From NCBI GenBank assembly GCA_002007465.1, contig LNAC01000137.1, positions 3,513,931 through 3,577,930 of the forward strand: a stretch of 64,000 bases of DNA, in the 5' to 3' direction. The notes beneath the pieces were generated by a model. It was given only the letters and a program-made list of their open reading frames with translations, did no database searches and was not told the DNA's origin. Both the position numbers and the translations under genes were made by a program. Source of the stretch: Ailurus styani. Its lineage: Eukaryota; Chordata; Mammalia; Carnivora; Ailuridae. Positions 12,151 to 42,868 of the stretch are shown here, one piece after another; the first letter of the stretch is position 1; every line of letters begins with the position of its first letter.

Positions 12151-13404
12151 GGTTCCATGTTGGCCTCTTCCCGTTTTGATGTGAGTAGAACTCTAGTGGG
12201 TATAGGAGCCTTGTTTATTAATTCTGAAGAGTCCAAGATCTCTCTTGTGTAGTACATTTTCCCAAAGAGCTCATGGTATTTTTATAGTTTTTAGGGTGAA
12301 CCTCCCTCCTCCTAATATCCCCTCCTAGGGAAGAGACAGGTATTGACCTTTTAATATTCAGAGCAGGTGTACCTGCAGAGGAAAAGTTACACACTCCACT
12401 CCAGATTTGTGAAAATTCTGTGCATAATGCTTTTCTGGGCACATGAAGTAAGTACCATGGACTTTCATCACTAGACCTTTTTGAGTTGTTCTAGAATGGA
12501 CGTGGCTGGGCTTTGCTACCCCCACACATCTCCCCTGGTTTTCCAGTGGCCAGGGGAAGACACTGGAGAGGCAGTTGTTCCTGGTCAGGAGTTCAGGATA
12601 GGAGCCAAGATGATGCTCAGAACTGCTTAGGATCATTTATTAAAAAATGCTGGGGCTCCCATCCTAGAGAAGTGATGGCCAGGAGGCTTCTGATGTAACT
12701 GATATTAGAGAATTGGGTGGATTAAAAAGCAAATTCTTTGTTACAGTAAAATAACCTACCCCATTTCGGGGACATTTGACATCTTTAGAAAATTAATACT
12801 ATAATTCATCTTAGCAGCAACAGTTTATTTTCAGTGACAGTAAAAGCCGTGACTTTTTTTTTTTTGGCTTTTTTGTTTTGGAATTGGAAAGAGATGTTGC
12901 GGAGCGCTGGCCCCCGCTGCTCGGGATGGGGGGGACTGCTCTCCGGGGTGCCCCAAGTGAACAGCTGTAGCACTCAGAAAGCAGGGGCAAGTTCACCGTT
13001 GACCGACTGGCATGGCTCCTCCAGAGCCCGCCTTCTCACGATTGGCTCAGACACTCCGTGTGGGGAGACCCCTCCCTGGGGTTTCCCTGTGTGGATCCCG
13101 GGGGCTGTGTCAAGAGCAGGGGCTGAGCTGGCTGGGGGCTTATTTAACTCCCTTTCTGGTCTTCAGAGCAGACTGCTTAGCACATTGGTGTTGAGATTCT
13201 TCAAGGATTTCCGAGACTCGACTCTTGAATTTCAGGCTGTGGCATATCTTGCAGCATTTCAGCATTTCGGACGCCGCAAATTTAAAAAGACTTTGAGCAG
13301 AAGGTCTAAAAATTGGAGAACAGTGTGCCCTCTGACAGCGTGAATAATGGGTTGATTGTAACGACTCTCCTGTGCTCTTTGTCCTTTTGTGTTTATTCAC
13401 TTAG

Positions 13405-34188
<20,784 letters not shown>

Positions 34189-34835
34189 GTCGGGGCCCTA
34201 GGCCTGCCCAAGTTGCGCTCCACCTGTGAAGCAAAGCGTGGTGTTCACACATGTACCCACTCTTCACCGGCTAGAAGATTCTCCTGTGCTAGGTGTGCAA
34301 ATGCAAGCCATGTCTTTCAAATGATAATCCAGGTTTCTATAGCAAATAATGTAGCAGTGGCTTTTAGTGCTATTTCCTTCGGGGGAAATAAGGATAGGGC
34401 TTAATAATGGTATGAAAGAAAAATGTATTTGCTTTTGACAGTTGATTGGATTATTCACTTAAAATGACTAGAATGACAGTTTCTGATAGAAATGTGATTT
34501 TATTTGATAAGAAAAAATCTTGGTGAAATTAGTATGTTTACATATCATCTCATGGCCTTATTGTATAATAATATGGCTGTAATTATATAAGAAGAAAAGA
34601 TCATCTACTCAGAAATTTTCATTTTTCTCAGTTCCCTAAAGGAAAAACACATTTAATGCATTGATGTCTTTTGAAAATAATTTCACTGATTTCATAGCTT
34701 AATGCTTATTCCTGCCTGGAACTGATCAGATTTTTCTAAACTTGGAATTACATCTATGCTAATACAGCATTGATTTTGCAACAGACTGATTTGTAATTGC
34801 TATATTTTTACAATAAAATAATCTGCCCATAAGAA
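34189..34835 (+). other. CAT: CAT 3' untranslated region
   Basis: About 650 bases of AT-rich sequence with no interspersed repeat follow the stop codon and end just past a canonical poly(A) signal. The length is similar to the roughly 600-base human 3' UTR as I recall it. The cleavage point is estimated, not seen. Confidence 0.8.
34812..34817 (+). terminator. CAT: CAT poly(A) signal AATAAA
   Basis: AATAAA lies 624 bases after the stop codon, followed within 40 bases by T-rich downstream sequence (TATTTGATTTCTTTTGG). It is the first good signal after the CAT stop. Confidence 0.8.
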
Positions 34836-35934
34836 GAATGGTATTTGATTTCTTTTGGCTCCATATACAACTTGTACTCTTAGTCTGAATATCATGTATT
34901 ATCAGATGCTTACCCTTAAAACTGAAAATACCAATATTACGGGGATACTATATTATTTGTTTAAACCGGTAGCCTTTAGACACAGCTTTCTAAGACACTC
35001 TGGACCAGAACTTTTAATTCTACTGGGAAAACAGCAAATTTTCCAAGAAAATTTTCTTTCAAAGGAAAGTTACTTAGATCTCTTGTCCATTTGTTCACTT
35101 CCTTATCTGATTATGAATTTTAAAAATAAGAACCTCTAGTTCTTTTCTTTTTTTTTCTTTAACTCATCTTTGCCTATCATGCTTAAAATCAAGTGGAATA
35201 CTCTAGAGGTGAGCTCTTGAGTACTAAATGAAACCTATTTTCTTTGAAAATCCTTATTCCCTTCACCTTAGCTCTTCAAAACCAGTTTGTACTCACTCTC
35301 AGGAATTCCCTGAGATCTTGGGCTTCAGGAAACCATTGGACCCCTAATAGATAGAAACTTGCGGTCTTTTAGCTCAAATATTTTTTTAACCCCTACCCCC
35401 ATGCCGCCAGATTCTCCTGCCTGACTCCTTCCTGTATTTGAGTGTGCTTGGAAACTGTCGTATTTGTCAACGTAGAAAGTACAATTGTCCATTTGTGCCT
35501 AGTGGTGAATACTCTCAATTTAGTGACTTCACTACAGTTCTGGCTCTTTATAGTATTAAATATGTAAGATAAACTCATAAAAATTAATATAATTTGACAA
35601 TGGGGAAGGAGTTTGAGAATTGGTTATAAACACAAAGATGGGGTTTTTGAGATAATTTTCTGCTTTGGTCTATTCTGTCATCTGGAAATAAGTCAGTAGT
35701 TAAAAGTCACATGTATCTAACATGTTTCTGGTATGTAAAGCTCTGACACCTGGAAGTGTCTTCAGTTTTGCTGGAGACCTCTTTTTGTAATTTTCAAAGA
35801 TAAATATTATAAGGTTAACTTCCTCAGTTAGGTTTTACTTCCTAGGAAGTAGTGCCAAATTATATTCCTTTTAAGTGACATTAAGATACATCCTAAGAGT
35901 TTCTGAGCCAAATTTATAAGGAGGATAAAATGAG

Positions 35935-36125
35935 TAAGAGGCGGTATGTTACAGAGGCTTTAGAACCACAGAGACCAAGATTCAGATCCATGTTCTGCCG
36001 TTTTCCATCTGTGGATATTTGTGCAAGTTACTTCACCTCTCTGAATATTAGTTCCCTCATCTCTAAGTGGAACCAATAATTGTTCTATCTCCCTAGGGTT
36101 GTATGGTGATTATTCAAAATATTTG
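35935..36125 (+). mobile_element. MIR element in the intergenic interval
   Basis: ACCAAGATTCAGATCC, GCAAGTTACTTCACCTCTCTG and GGTTGTATGGTGATTATTC match a sense MIR. Confidence 0.8.
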
Positions 36126-36223
36126 ACTTTGACCACCACTTCTTTCCAGCTCAGTCCCCCTAGGACCCCCATCTTGGTCAGCTTCTGCTTTGTAACAAAC
36201 CACCTCAAAACTCAGTGACTTTA

Positions 36224-36670
36224 TTTTTTTTTTTTTTTAAAGATTTTATTTATTTATTTCACAGTGGGAGAGAGATCACAAGGAGGCAGAGAGGCAGGCA
36301 GAGAGAGAGNNNNNNNNNNNNNNNNNNNNNNNNNNNNNNNNNNNNNNNNNNNNNNNNNNNNNNNNNNNNNNNNNNNNNNNNNNNNNNNNNNNNNNNNNNN
36401 NNNNNNNNNNNNNNNNNNNNNNNNNNNNNNNNNNNNNNNNNNNNNNNNNNNNNNNNNNNNNNNNNNNNNNNNNNNNNNNNNNNNNNNNNNNNNNNNNNNN
36501 NNNNNNNNNNNNNNNNNNNNNNNNNNNNNNNNNNNNNNNNNNNNNNNNNNNNNNNNNNNNNNNNNNNNNNNNNNNNNNNNNGAGCCCGATGCGGGCCTCG
36601 ATCCCAGGACCCTGAGATCATGACCTGAGCCGAAAGCAGAGGCTTTAACCCACTGAGCCACCCAGGCGCC
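36224..36670 (-). mobile_element. Can-SINE, reverse orientation, interrupted by an assembly gap
   Basis: Both ends are present and match consensus, and the centre is N (36310-36581). The exact 18-base duplication CAAAACTCAGTGACTTTA at 36206-36223 and 36671-36688 marks a recent insertion into an older repeat. Confidence 0.93.
36310..36581. other. Assembly gap (272 N)
   Basis: The gap lies inside a Can-SINE, between its GA-rich body and the head. Comparison with complete copies in this window suggests only about 25-30 bases are missing. Confidence 0.95.
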
Positions 36671-37045
36671 CAAAACTCAGTGACTTTAAACAATAATCAT
36701 GTATCACTCATGTATCCAAGTCAGCCAGGGATTGGCTGATCTAGGCTGGGCTCAGCTGTGGCATCTCGTCGATGTGGCTCTGTGTCACACGTCTCTCATC
36801 CTTCTGGGACGCATGGTGATGGCTAGACGCTAGTGATGGCAAAAGTGCAAGAATGCAAGAAAGGGAAACCTACTCTTTTTCTTTCTCGGGAAACTGAGAT
36901 TGCAAGAGTGAAATCCCAGTTGCACAAGTGTTTTTCAAGCCTTTGTTCTTCTTATGCCCACTAATATTTCACTGGCCAAAGCAAGTCATATGGCTAAACC
37001 CAAAATCCAAGGGTGATGAATTGTACTCCACCCATGGTGGTGACT

Positions 37046-37062
37046 CTGTGTGTGTGTGTGTG
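37046..37062. repeat. Short (TG)n run
   Basis: Eight TG units in the intergenic interval, within an older repeat. Confidence 0.9.
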
Positions 37063-37844
37063 ACTCTATCTGAACGTGAATTTACCATAGACTTCCCCTC
37101 CCATTCGTTCTTCCACACAACTAGAATTTCCAATCAATTCTTAATGGTCATCACCCTCTTTGTGTCCTTATTTCCCTTCTTACTTTGTTTACAATTGATC
37201 TAGTTCTAAATAACTACTCCAGAACCCAGCCTTGTTCAAGGACGCTTCTCAACGACTCAGATCTTGCACTGGAAATGACCATGACTGAAGTAAACCACTG
37301 CCCTGTTGACTGGGCTTTTTAAAATTTGACCACAAACCTCAAGTGGGCCCCCAGCACTGCCTGGAAATCTGTTTTTCTGTCCTCAGTAAACCCTCCTGCT
37401 TGGCTCCCCCTCTCCCTTCAGCTCCTTATTTCACCAAAGATAGAATAGCTTCCTTATCTTCTCCTCCACTAGAGTCTTCCAACTTGCCAGCATCGACATC
37501 CCCATGCTTTCCTTTCTTTCCTGTTGACCGGGATGAGCTCTGTCCCTGCTGAAGGCCAGACCTCGCATGCGCACTGACCCCATGCCTTCCCTCCTGCTCT
37601 TGGTTCCCCTTACCCTCTCCTACCTCATCCCTGTTAGCTTGAAAACCTGCTCTTCCAAGTCTCATCAAATCCTCTCTTGCCCTCATAGGGCTCTTCTGTT
37701 ATTGCCCCCTTTGTTGAAAAATATTTGAAAAGAATTTCCTTTACTTGCTATCCCTCCTCTCTTCTATCCTCCCTTGAACCTACTATATTCAGGCTGCCCT
37801 TGCCAAGGTCTCCAGTGACTTCCATGCTGCTAAAATCCAATGGT

Positions 37845-38560
37845 CCCATCCAGCAATACCACTTCTGGTTATATACCCAAAAGGAGTGAAAGCAGTAACT
37901 TGAGGGGATATGTGCACACCCAGTGTTCATAGCCACATTATTGACAATGTCCAAAAGGTGGAAAAAACCCAAGTGTCCACTGACGGATGAATGAATAAAC
38001 AAAATTTGGTATATCCAGACAATGGAATATTATTCAGGCTTAAAAAGGAAGGAAATTCTAACACATGATAGAACATGGATGACCCTTGAAGACATGACAC
38101 AAGGGAAATAAGCCAGATGCAGACGGACAAATATAGTATCATTCCATTTAGATGAGGTCCCTATGGTGGTCTCCAGGGCTGGAGGAGGGGGAAACAGATA
38201 CTTAGTGTTTAATGGTTCCAGAGTTTCAGCTTGGCAACAGGAAAAAGTTCTGGAGATGGATGGTGGTAATGGTTGCACAACAGTGTGCATGTATTTACTG
38301 CCACTGAGCCGTACACTTAAAAATGGTTAAAATAGGGGTGCCTGTGTGGCTCAGGTGGTTAAGAGAGCGACTCTTGGTTTCAGCTCAGGTCATGGTCTCA
38401 GGGTCATGAGATTGAACCCCATGTTGGGCTCTGCGGTTAGCACGGAGTCTGCTTGAGACTCCCTCTCTCTCTGCCTCTCCCTTCTGTTCTCTCTCTCAAA
38501 TAAGTCTTTAAAAAAAGGTTAAAATATTAAATTTTGGATATATATATTTTAGCACAACAA
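37845..38560 (+). mobile_element. LINE-1 3' end, sense, interrupted by a Can-SINE
   Basis: It runs from GGTTATATACCCAAAAGGAG through AATGGAATATTATTCAGGC to the 3' UTR motif GGAGATGGATGGTGGTAATGG and GCCGTACACTTAAAAATGG. The Can-SINE at 38335-38516 splits it, and the A-rich end lies near 38560. Confidence 0.87.
38335..38516 (+). mobile_element. Can-SINE, forward orientation, inside an L1 3' end
   Basis: The copy begins GGGGTGCCTGTGTGGCTCAG and ends in an A run. The duplication GGTTAAAATA at 38325-38334 and 38517-38526 comes from the host L1. Confidence 0.93.
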
Positions 38561-38644
38561 AAAAAATCCAATGGTCCATTCTCATTCTTGACTCACGTGG
38601 TCTCTTAGCAGTGTTTGATACAGTGGATCATTGGAACATCTTTT

Positions 38645-39215
38645 TTTTAAATAAGAACTTTTTTGAAATATAATTTACATAAAATTACATAATTACGTAT
38701 AATTTACATAAAATCCAAAGAGTTAAAGTATACAATTCAGTGGTTTTTGGTATATACACAGAGATGCGTAATCATCATAATTGATTTTAGGACATTTTTG
38801 GCACTCCCCCCGCCCCCCCAGAAACCCTGTACCATTAGCAATCACTCACCATTCCCCTAACTGAATCCTGCCCCAGCCCTTGGCCATCAGCCATCTAGCT
38901 GCTGTGGTAGATTGGCCTCCTCTGCACATTTCACTTAAATGGAGTCCTACAGTGTATGGTCTTTTCGACAGGCTTCTTCCACTTGGCATAATGTTTCGGA
39001 GGTTCTTACATGTTGCAGCATGTGTTTGTACTTCATTTCCTTTTCTTGCCAAATGATGTTCCATTGTACAGATATGCTGTGTTTTATTTGCCCATTCATC
39101 AGTCGATAGACATCTGGTGTTTCCACTTGTTGGCCACTATGAATAATGCTGAGAACGTTCACGTACATGCTTTTGTTGGACACATGTTTTCATTTCTCAT
39201 ATTCCCACCTTAAAA
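38645..39215 (-). mobile_element. LINE-1 3' end, antisense
   Basis: GAACTTTTTTGAAATATAATTTAC, then ACAATTCAGTGGTTTTTGGTA, then CTACTGTGT-like and GGAGTCCTACAGTG motifs and TTCCATTGTACAGATATGC identify the reverse complement of an old L1 3' UTR and ORF2 end. Confidence 0.83.
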
Positions 39216-39280
39216 GGCATTTTCACTTAACCTCTGGCACACTACTGTCTAAAGATCAACTCCTGGAATTATATTATATA

Positions 39281-39478
39281 ATTTATTTTTAAAGGTTTAT
39301 TTATTTGAGAGAGAGCACATACATGAGTGGGAGAGGCAGAGGAAGAGGAAGAGAGAAACTCAAGCAGACTCCGCTGAGCATGGAGCCAATGCGGGGCTCG
39401 ATCTCACATCCCTGAGATCATGACCTGAGACGAAACCAAGAGTCAGGCTCTCAATTGACTGTGCCTCCCAGGTGCCCC
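39281..39478 (-). mobile_element. Can-SINE, reverse orientation, diverged
   Basis: Diverged copy of an older subtype (GAGAGAGCACATACATGAGT in the body), ending GTGCCTCCCAGGTGCCCC. No clear duplication was seen. Confidence 0.88.
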
Positions 39479-40139
39479 TCAACATCTGATATTTTAAAAT
39501 TGGTTGCTCACTCTTCTGAAAAGAGGACTAGGTCTGGGCTTTTAAGCTCTGGGAAGGATCTTGTTCTTTTCAAATTCACTGTCAGAATTTTGGTTTAAAA
39601 ATATTTTAATTTTGTGTTTCCCTAATAAAGGAGTATCAGTTTAATTTACCTACTAAGGAAATGAGTTTTAAAAACTTAGCATGTGCTTTTCTGAGAGAAA
39701 AGTGGCCAAGCTGCTTGGCCATATCTTTGCCTCTTAGTTTGAGGTACCACAAAGCAAATGGCCAAATTTCACTTTAAATGAGCTGATAAGACAAACTGAA
39801 GGTTTTAAAATCCTTATCAGAGCTTTTAAAGATATGAAAGGTTGGTAGAGGCAAACTTAAAAAGTTCTGTACACTTTTGATTTTTAGACAATTTTAAACA
39901 ATCACATATGAATATACTGAAAGTTTTTTGTGGAAAGCTGTATTGTGATCTTTTTTCTAAAGGATCTTAGTCCCTCATTTGGCTATTTGATAAGTGATTT
40001 TACATTGTTGTTTTAGGTTTTTGTTTTGCTTTGGTATCGTTTGCTTAAAGTGGGGCATTTTAAGCAGCTCTTTGTATTTTCCGTTCTTTAGTGAATTGTG
40101 TCATGAAGCTATATGTTTAAGTAAAGTTCACGCTTTAAA

Positions 40140-40595
40140 GAGTATAGTGGGTTGAGCGATGTCCTCCAATAGGATCGGCCCATGTCCCAACCTCTGGAAC
40201 CTGGGAAGGTGACCTTATTTGGAAAAGAGTTTACAGATGTCATTAAGTGAAGGGTCTCAAGATAGGATCATCCTGGATTATTCAGATGGTTACTAAATCC
40301 AGTGATGAGTATTCTTCTAAGAGACCAAAGGGATGAAGGAGGGGCAGGTCACATGCAGATGGGGGCAGAGATTGGAATCTTACAGCCGTAAGCAAAGGAG
40401 GCCTAGAGCCACCAGAAACTGAAGGAGGCAAGGAAGGATTCTTTCCTGGAGCCTAGGGAGGGGCATGGCCGTGCCAACACCTTGATTTCCAAATTTCAGC
40501 CTCCAGAACTGGGAGAGAGTGAATTCCTCTTCTTTTAAGCCTCCAAATTTGGTTATTTGTCATGGGCAGTGCTAGGAACCTAATACAACGAGGAT
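40140..40595 (+). mobile_element. Solitary MLT1-type LTR (ERVL-MaLR), decayed
   Basis: Recognisable signatures are GGTGACCTTATTTGGAAAAG, CAGATGTCATTAAGTGAAGG, CAGAAACTGAAGGAGGCAAGG, CACCTTGATTTCC followed by CAGCCTCCAGAACTGGGAGA, and the terminal TTGGTTATTTGTCATGGGCAG. This is an ancient non-autonomous LTR with no internal coding region present. The subfamily cannot be set by eye. Confidence 0.75.
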
Positions 40596-41215
40596 GCTGA
40601 CTTAATGGTTTTGTAAAGGGAAAACTTGAGTGGCGGAGGGAGAAATGCTTTTGTTCTGTGAATTGCTTGAGCCCCTGTTACTCTCCCCACCCCCTTCTCC
40701 CCTCACTTCATTCCCCTCCATCCCCTTGCCTCACCTTGGTTCTGCTCCTTCCAAGCTCTGCCTGAAAGTTCCTATTTACTTCCTGTTGGCACATTTCCAA
40801 TTTTCTGAACAATCTCTTCTTTTAGTGGGCCTGTGGGCTTTGATCCTTTCCATTGACATGGTACTTACGTCTTTAGATGGCCAGAATGGGGGTCCCAAAT
40901 TCAAAATGTACAAGCATTCTGGATGTATGAAAAACAAAAACAAAAACAAAACAGACTACAATAATGCAAGAATGAAACTGAATGTCTGGATAGAGGTATA
41001 ATGTGGTGACCAAATCCTCTGCCCCAAGGGGCCATTTCTACTTAGCTCCAGGAAATCATTGCCGAAATGCTTTGAGGAATGAGTGTTGCCAGGTCGGATT
41101 TTTTAAAAAAGCTGGAAATCTGGATTTTTCTGTAAACCCCCTGATTTTTAGATAACGTAATGAATTCATAGTAAGAAACAAAACCAAACCTCAAAACAAC
41201 TAGTGGAAAAAAAAA

Positions 41216-41238
41216 TGTGTGTGTGTGTGTGTGTGTGT
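41216..41238. repeat. (TG)n microsatellite
   Basis: About eleven uninterrupted TG units preceded by an A run, just past the ELF5 3' end. Confidence 0.95.
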
Positions 41239-41493
41239 ACCAAACAAAAACATATCTGTAAGTCCCCACTGGCCCATATATTCCATTTTGTAAGGGGACC
41301 CTCTGTCTTAGGATGTTGAGGTGGTGGGTAGGATCATTGCGTATATTTCTTGCATCTTTTGGGGCTCTTTAAAAATCTCCATCTCCAAAATGCTAAGCAG
41401 TGGAAGTCCTCAAAGGTTTTACCGGTTGCTGTCGCTTTCCTGAGCTGCCTTGCTGAATTTAACAACACAGAGACACTTGCACATGTTAAATAT

Positions 41494-41499
41494 TTTATT
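41494..41499 (-). terminator. ELF5: ELF5 distal poly(A) signal AATAAA
   Basis: TTTATT on the plus strand reads AATAAA on the minus strand, about 1.27 kb after the ELF5 stop. It is the most distal signal before the intergenic repeats. Confidence 0.65.
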
Positions 41500-42232
41500 C
41501 ACATTGTTTACAAACTGTATCCACCTGGAAAACACATGAGTTCAAAAATAGATTATTTTACAGTAATTCACGTTTTTTTTAAAAAACAAGTTGCTATGAA
41601 GTGAAGCTCTAAGCACGGAGGTCCTCAGCCTGTCTCGTGGTTCAGCGCCTGGTCGCACGGAGCCCCCCTCCCCGCTGGGGTAGCAGCCTTCAGGGCAGGC
41701 CGTCTCATCGTAGGTCACTAAAGGCTTCCCTACCAGTGAGCGATGAGGAGATGTCAGTGCAGACTTTAACCCGTGAACATTTACTGATAGCAATTCACCG
41801 TTCCTCCTTTTGTCAAGGAAACAGTTTTAGAGCTTGAGTACATGCCAGGAAGACAAAACAAAGGAGACTTCTCATGTAATCGGCCATTACAGAGTTGTCA
41901 GGACCTGGCCCGTTCTATAAAGGTTTAACGTCTGGACCATAGACAGAATCAACAAGTTACAATTTTGTGGTGTTTGACGGCTTGAATCAGAAACAGTGGT
42001 GATTTGGAAATCGGTGCAAGGATCTGTGGACTAACTCTGCTGCCCCCCTCCCCCCCACCACCAGGAGAAGAGGGGGAACAAACTCAGCAGGAATTAATAA
42101 TGTGCCTAATTTTAAGTGTGTGGCCCTAGAAAAATGGCTGTGGGAGTTTGGATGAAGGGCCCCAAGGATGCCCTGGTTCAGAAGCTTGCTAGTAACCTAT
42201 GCTAAATCCAGTCATGTCCCAGCATTCGCTCT

Positions 42233-42238
42233 TTTATT
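42233..42238 (-). terminator. ELF5: Possible proximal ELF5 poly(A) signal
   Basis: A second minus-strand AATAAA lies about 535 bases after the stop. It would make a shorter 3' UTR if used. Its use cannot be judged from sequence. Confidence 0.3.
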
Positions 42239-42771
42239 AATTAAGACACTTTTCTATGGCATTTGACTTTAATGATTTAAAATCTACAGTAGGTTTGCCT
42301 TACCCACATCTCATCCCCTCCTACCATACTAACTACGGAAGAGTCACTTTTCCTGTTTTACTTTGCGAGCTGCCACAGTTAAATATGAGAAAACTTTTGA
42401 GCCTTTGGACGGGGAGCAGTGGATGAGTCTCACGTGGCAGAAGTGGGCCCCTTTTCTTAGAGTAGCACCAATAGCACGGGCTATCGTTCTCTGCAACTCT
42501 CGATTAGGGAAGGAGTGTTTGATCAAGGTACCACAAAAGATCCTTCCTTCCCTTGGGTAAGAAAACACAGAAAGAATTCCTTCAAGGGTTGCTGTCACCT
42601 TGGGAGCAGACAACAACTCTGAATCCAAATGTAAGCTGAGAGGTGGAGAAATTTTATCAGCACATTTGCAGGTTAATGACGACGACAACAACAAGGCTTT
42701 CAAATGTCTATTGCAATGCGATTGTTTGAGAAGACAAGAAATCCGGAAAAGGAGCTTGGTGATGGAGCAGA

Positions 42772-42868
42772 TCATAGCCTGTCTTCCTGCCACCCGTGTG
42801 CATTTTTTCCAAATTTGTATACTAGCCTTCGGTCGACCCGTTCCAAAATTCCTGTTTTGTAGTAGTAC
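42772..42868 (-). CDS. ELF5: ELF5 last coding exon, ETS domain C-terminal part and stop
   Basis: The acceptor TCTCAG lies just above 42868. It encodes the end of recognition helix 3 ([14 protein letters not shown]) and the wing strands ([12 protein letters not shown]). The TGA stop is at 42774-42772. The C-terminus reads QEDRL, where human has QEDKL from memory. Confidence 0.96.

Larger units (their letters stand above)
181..13404 (+). other. CAT: CAT intron 1 (3' part), repeat-bearing non-coding DNA
   Basis: No coding exon is recognisable between the window start and exon 2. The stretch holds an antisense L1 fragment, two L1 3' end fragments, several MIR/L2 pieces and five Can-SINEs, annotated separately. 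The remaining segments (about 181-1200, 1290-1780, 2810-3500, 3650-4220, 5200-6170, 6650-7710, 7920-8220, 8810-11050 and 12150-13404) show nothing I can assign. The GC-richer parts at 9000-10450 and 12880-13340 carry only chance open frames. Confidence 0.75.
36165..37045. repeat. Old interspersed repeat, split by a gapped Can-SINE
   Basis: TTTGTAACAAACCACCTCAAAACTC, then CTGGGCTCAGCTGTGGCATCTCG and ATTTCACTGGCCAAAGCAAGTC are motifs of a familiar mammalian repeat, probably an old LTR. I cannot name the family with confidence. Confidence 0.55.
34836..41470. other. CAT-ELF5 intergenic interval
   Basis: About 6.6 kb separate the two convergent poly(A) sites. It holds an MIR, an older repeat interrupted by a gapped Can-SINE, a sense L1 3' end interrupted by another Can-SINE, an antisense L1 fragment, a reverse-strand Can-SINE, an MLT1-type LTR and a TG microsatellite, all listed separately. 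Bases 34836-35930, 37210-37800, 39480-40135 and 40600-41210 hold nothing I recognise. Confidence 0.8.
41475..42771 (-). other. ELF5: ELF5 3' untranslated region
   Basis: About 1.3 kb lie between the ELF5 stop and the distal AATAAA, close to the size expected for ELF5 mRNA. It contains no Can-SINE and no recognisable L1. The end is inferred from the poly(A) signal. Confidence 0.7.

Noticed and set aside
12834..13343. 169-codon frame ending just before CAT exon 2
   Set aside because: It lies in CAT intron 1, has no family resemblance and is not joined to exon 2 in frame; there is no evidence for an extra exon.
36215..36693. Open frames across the 36310-36581 gap
   Set aside because: They are Can-SINE sequence plus N bases and do not code for protein.
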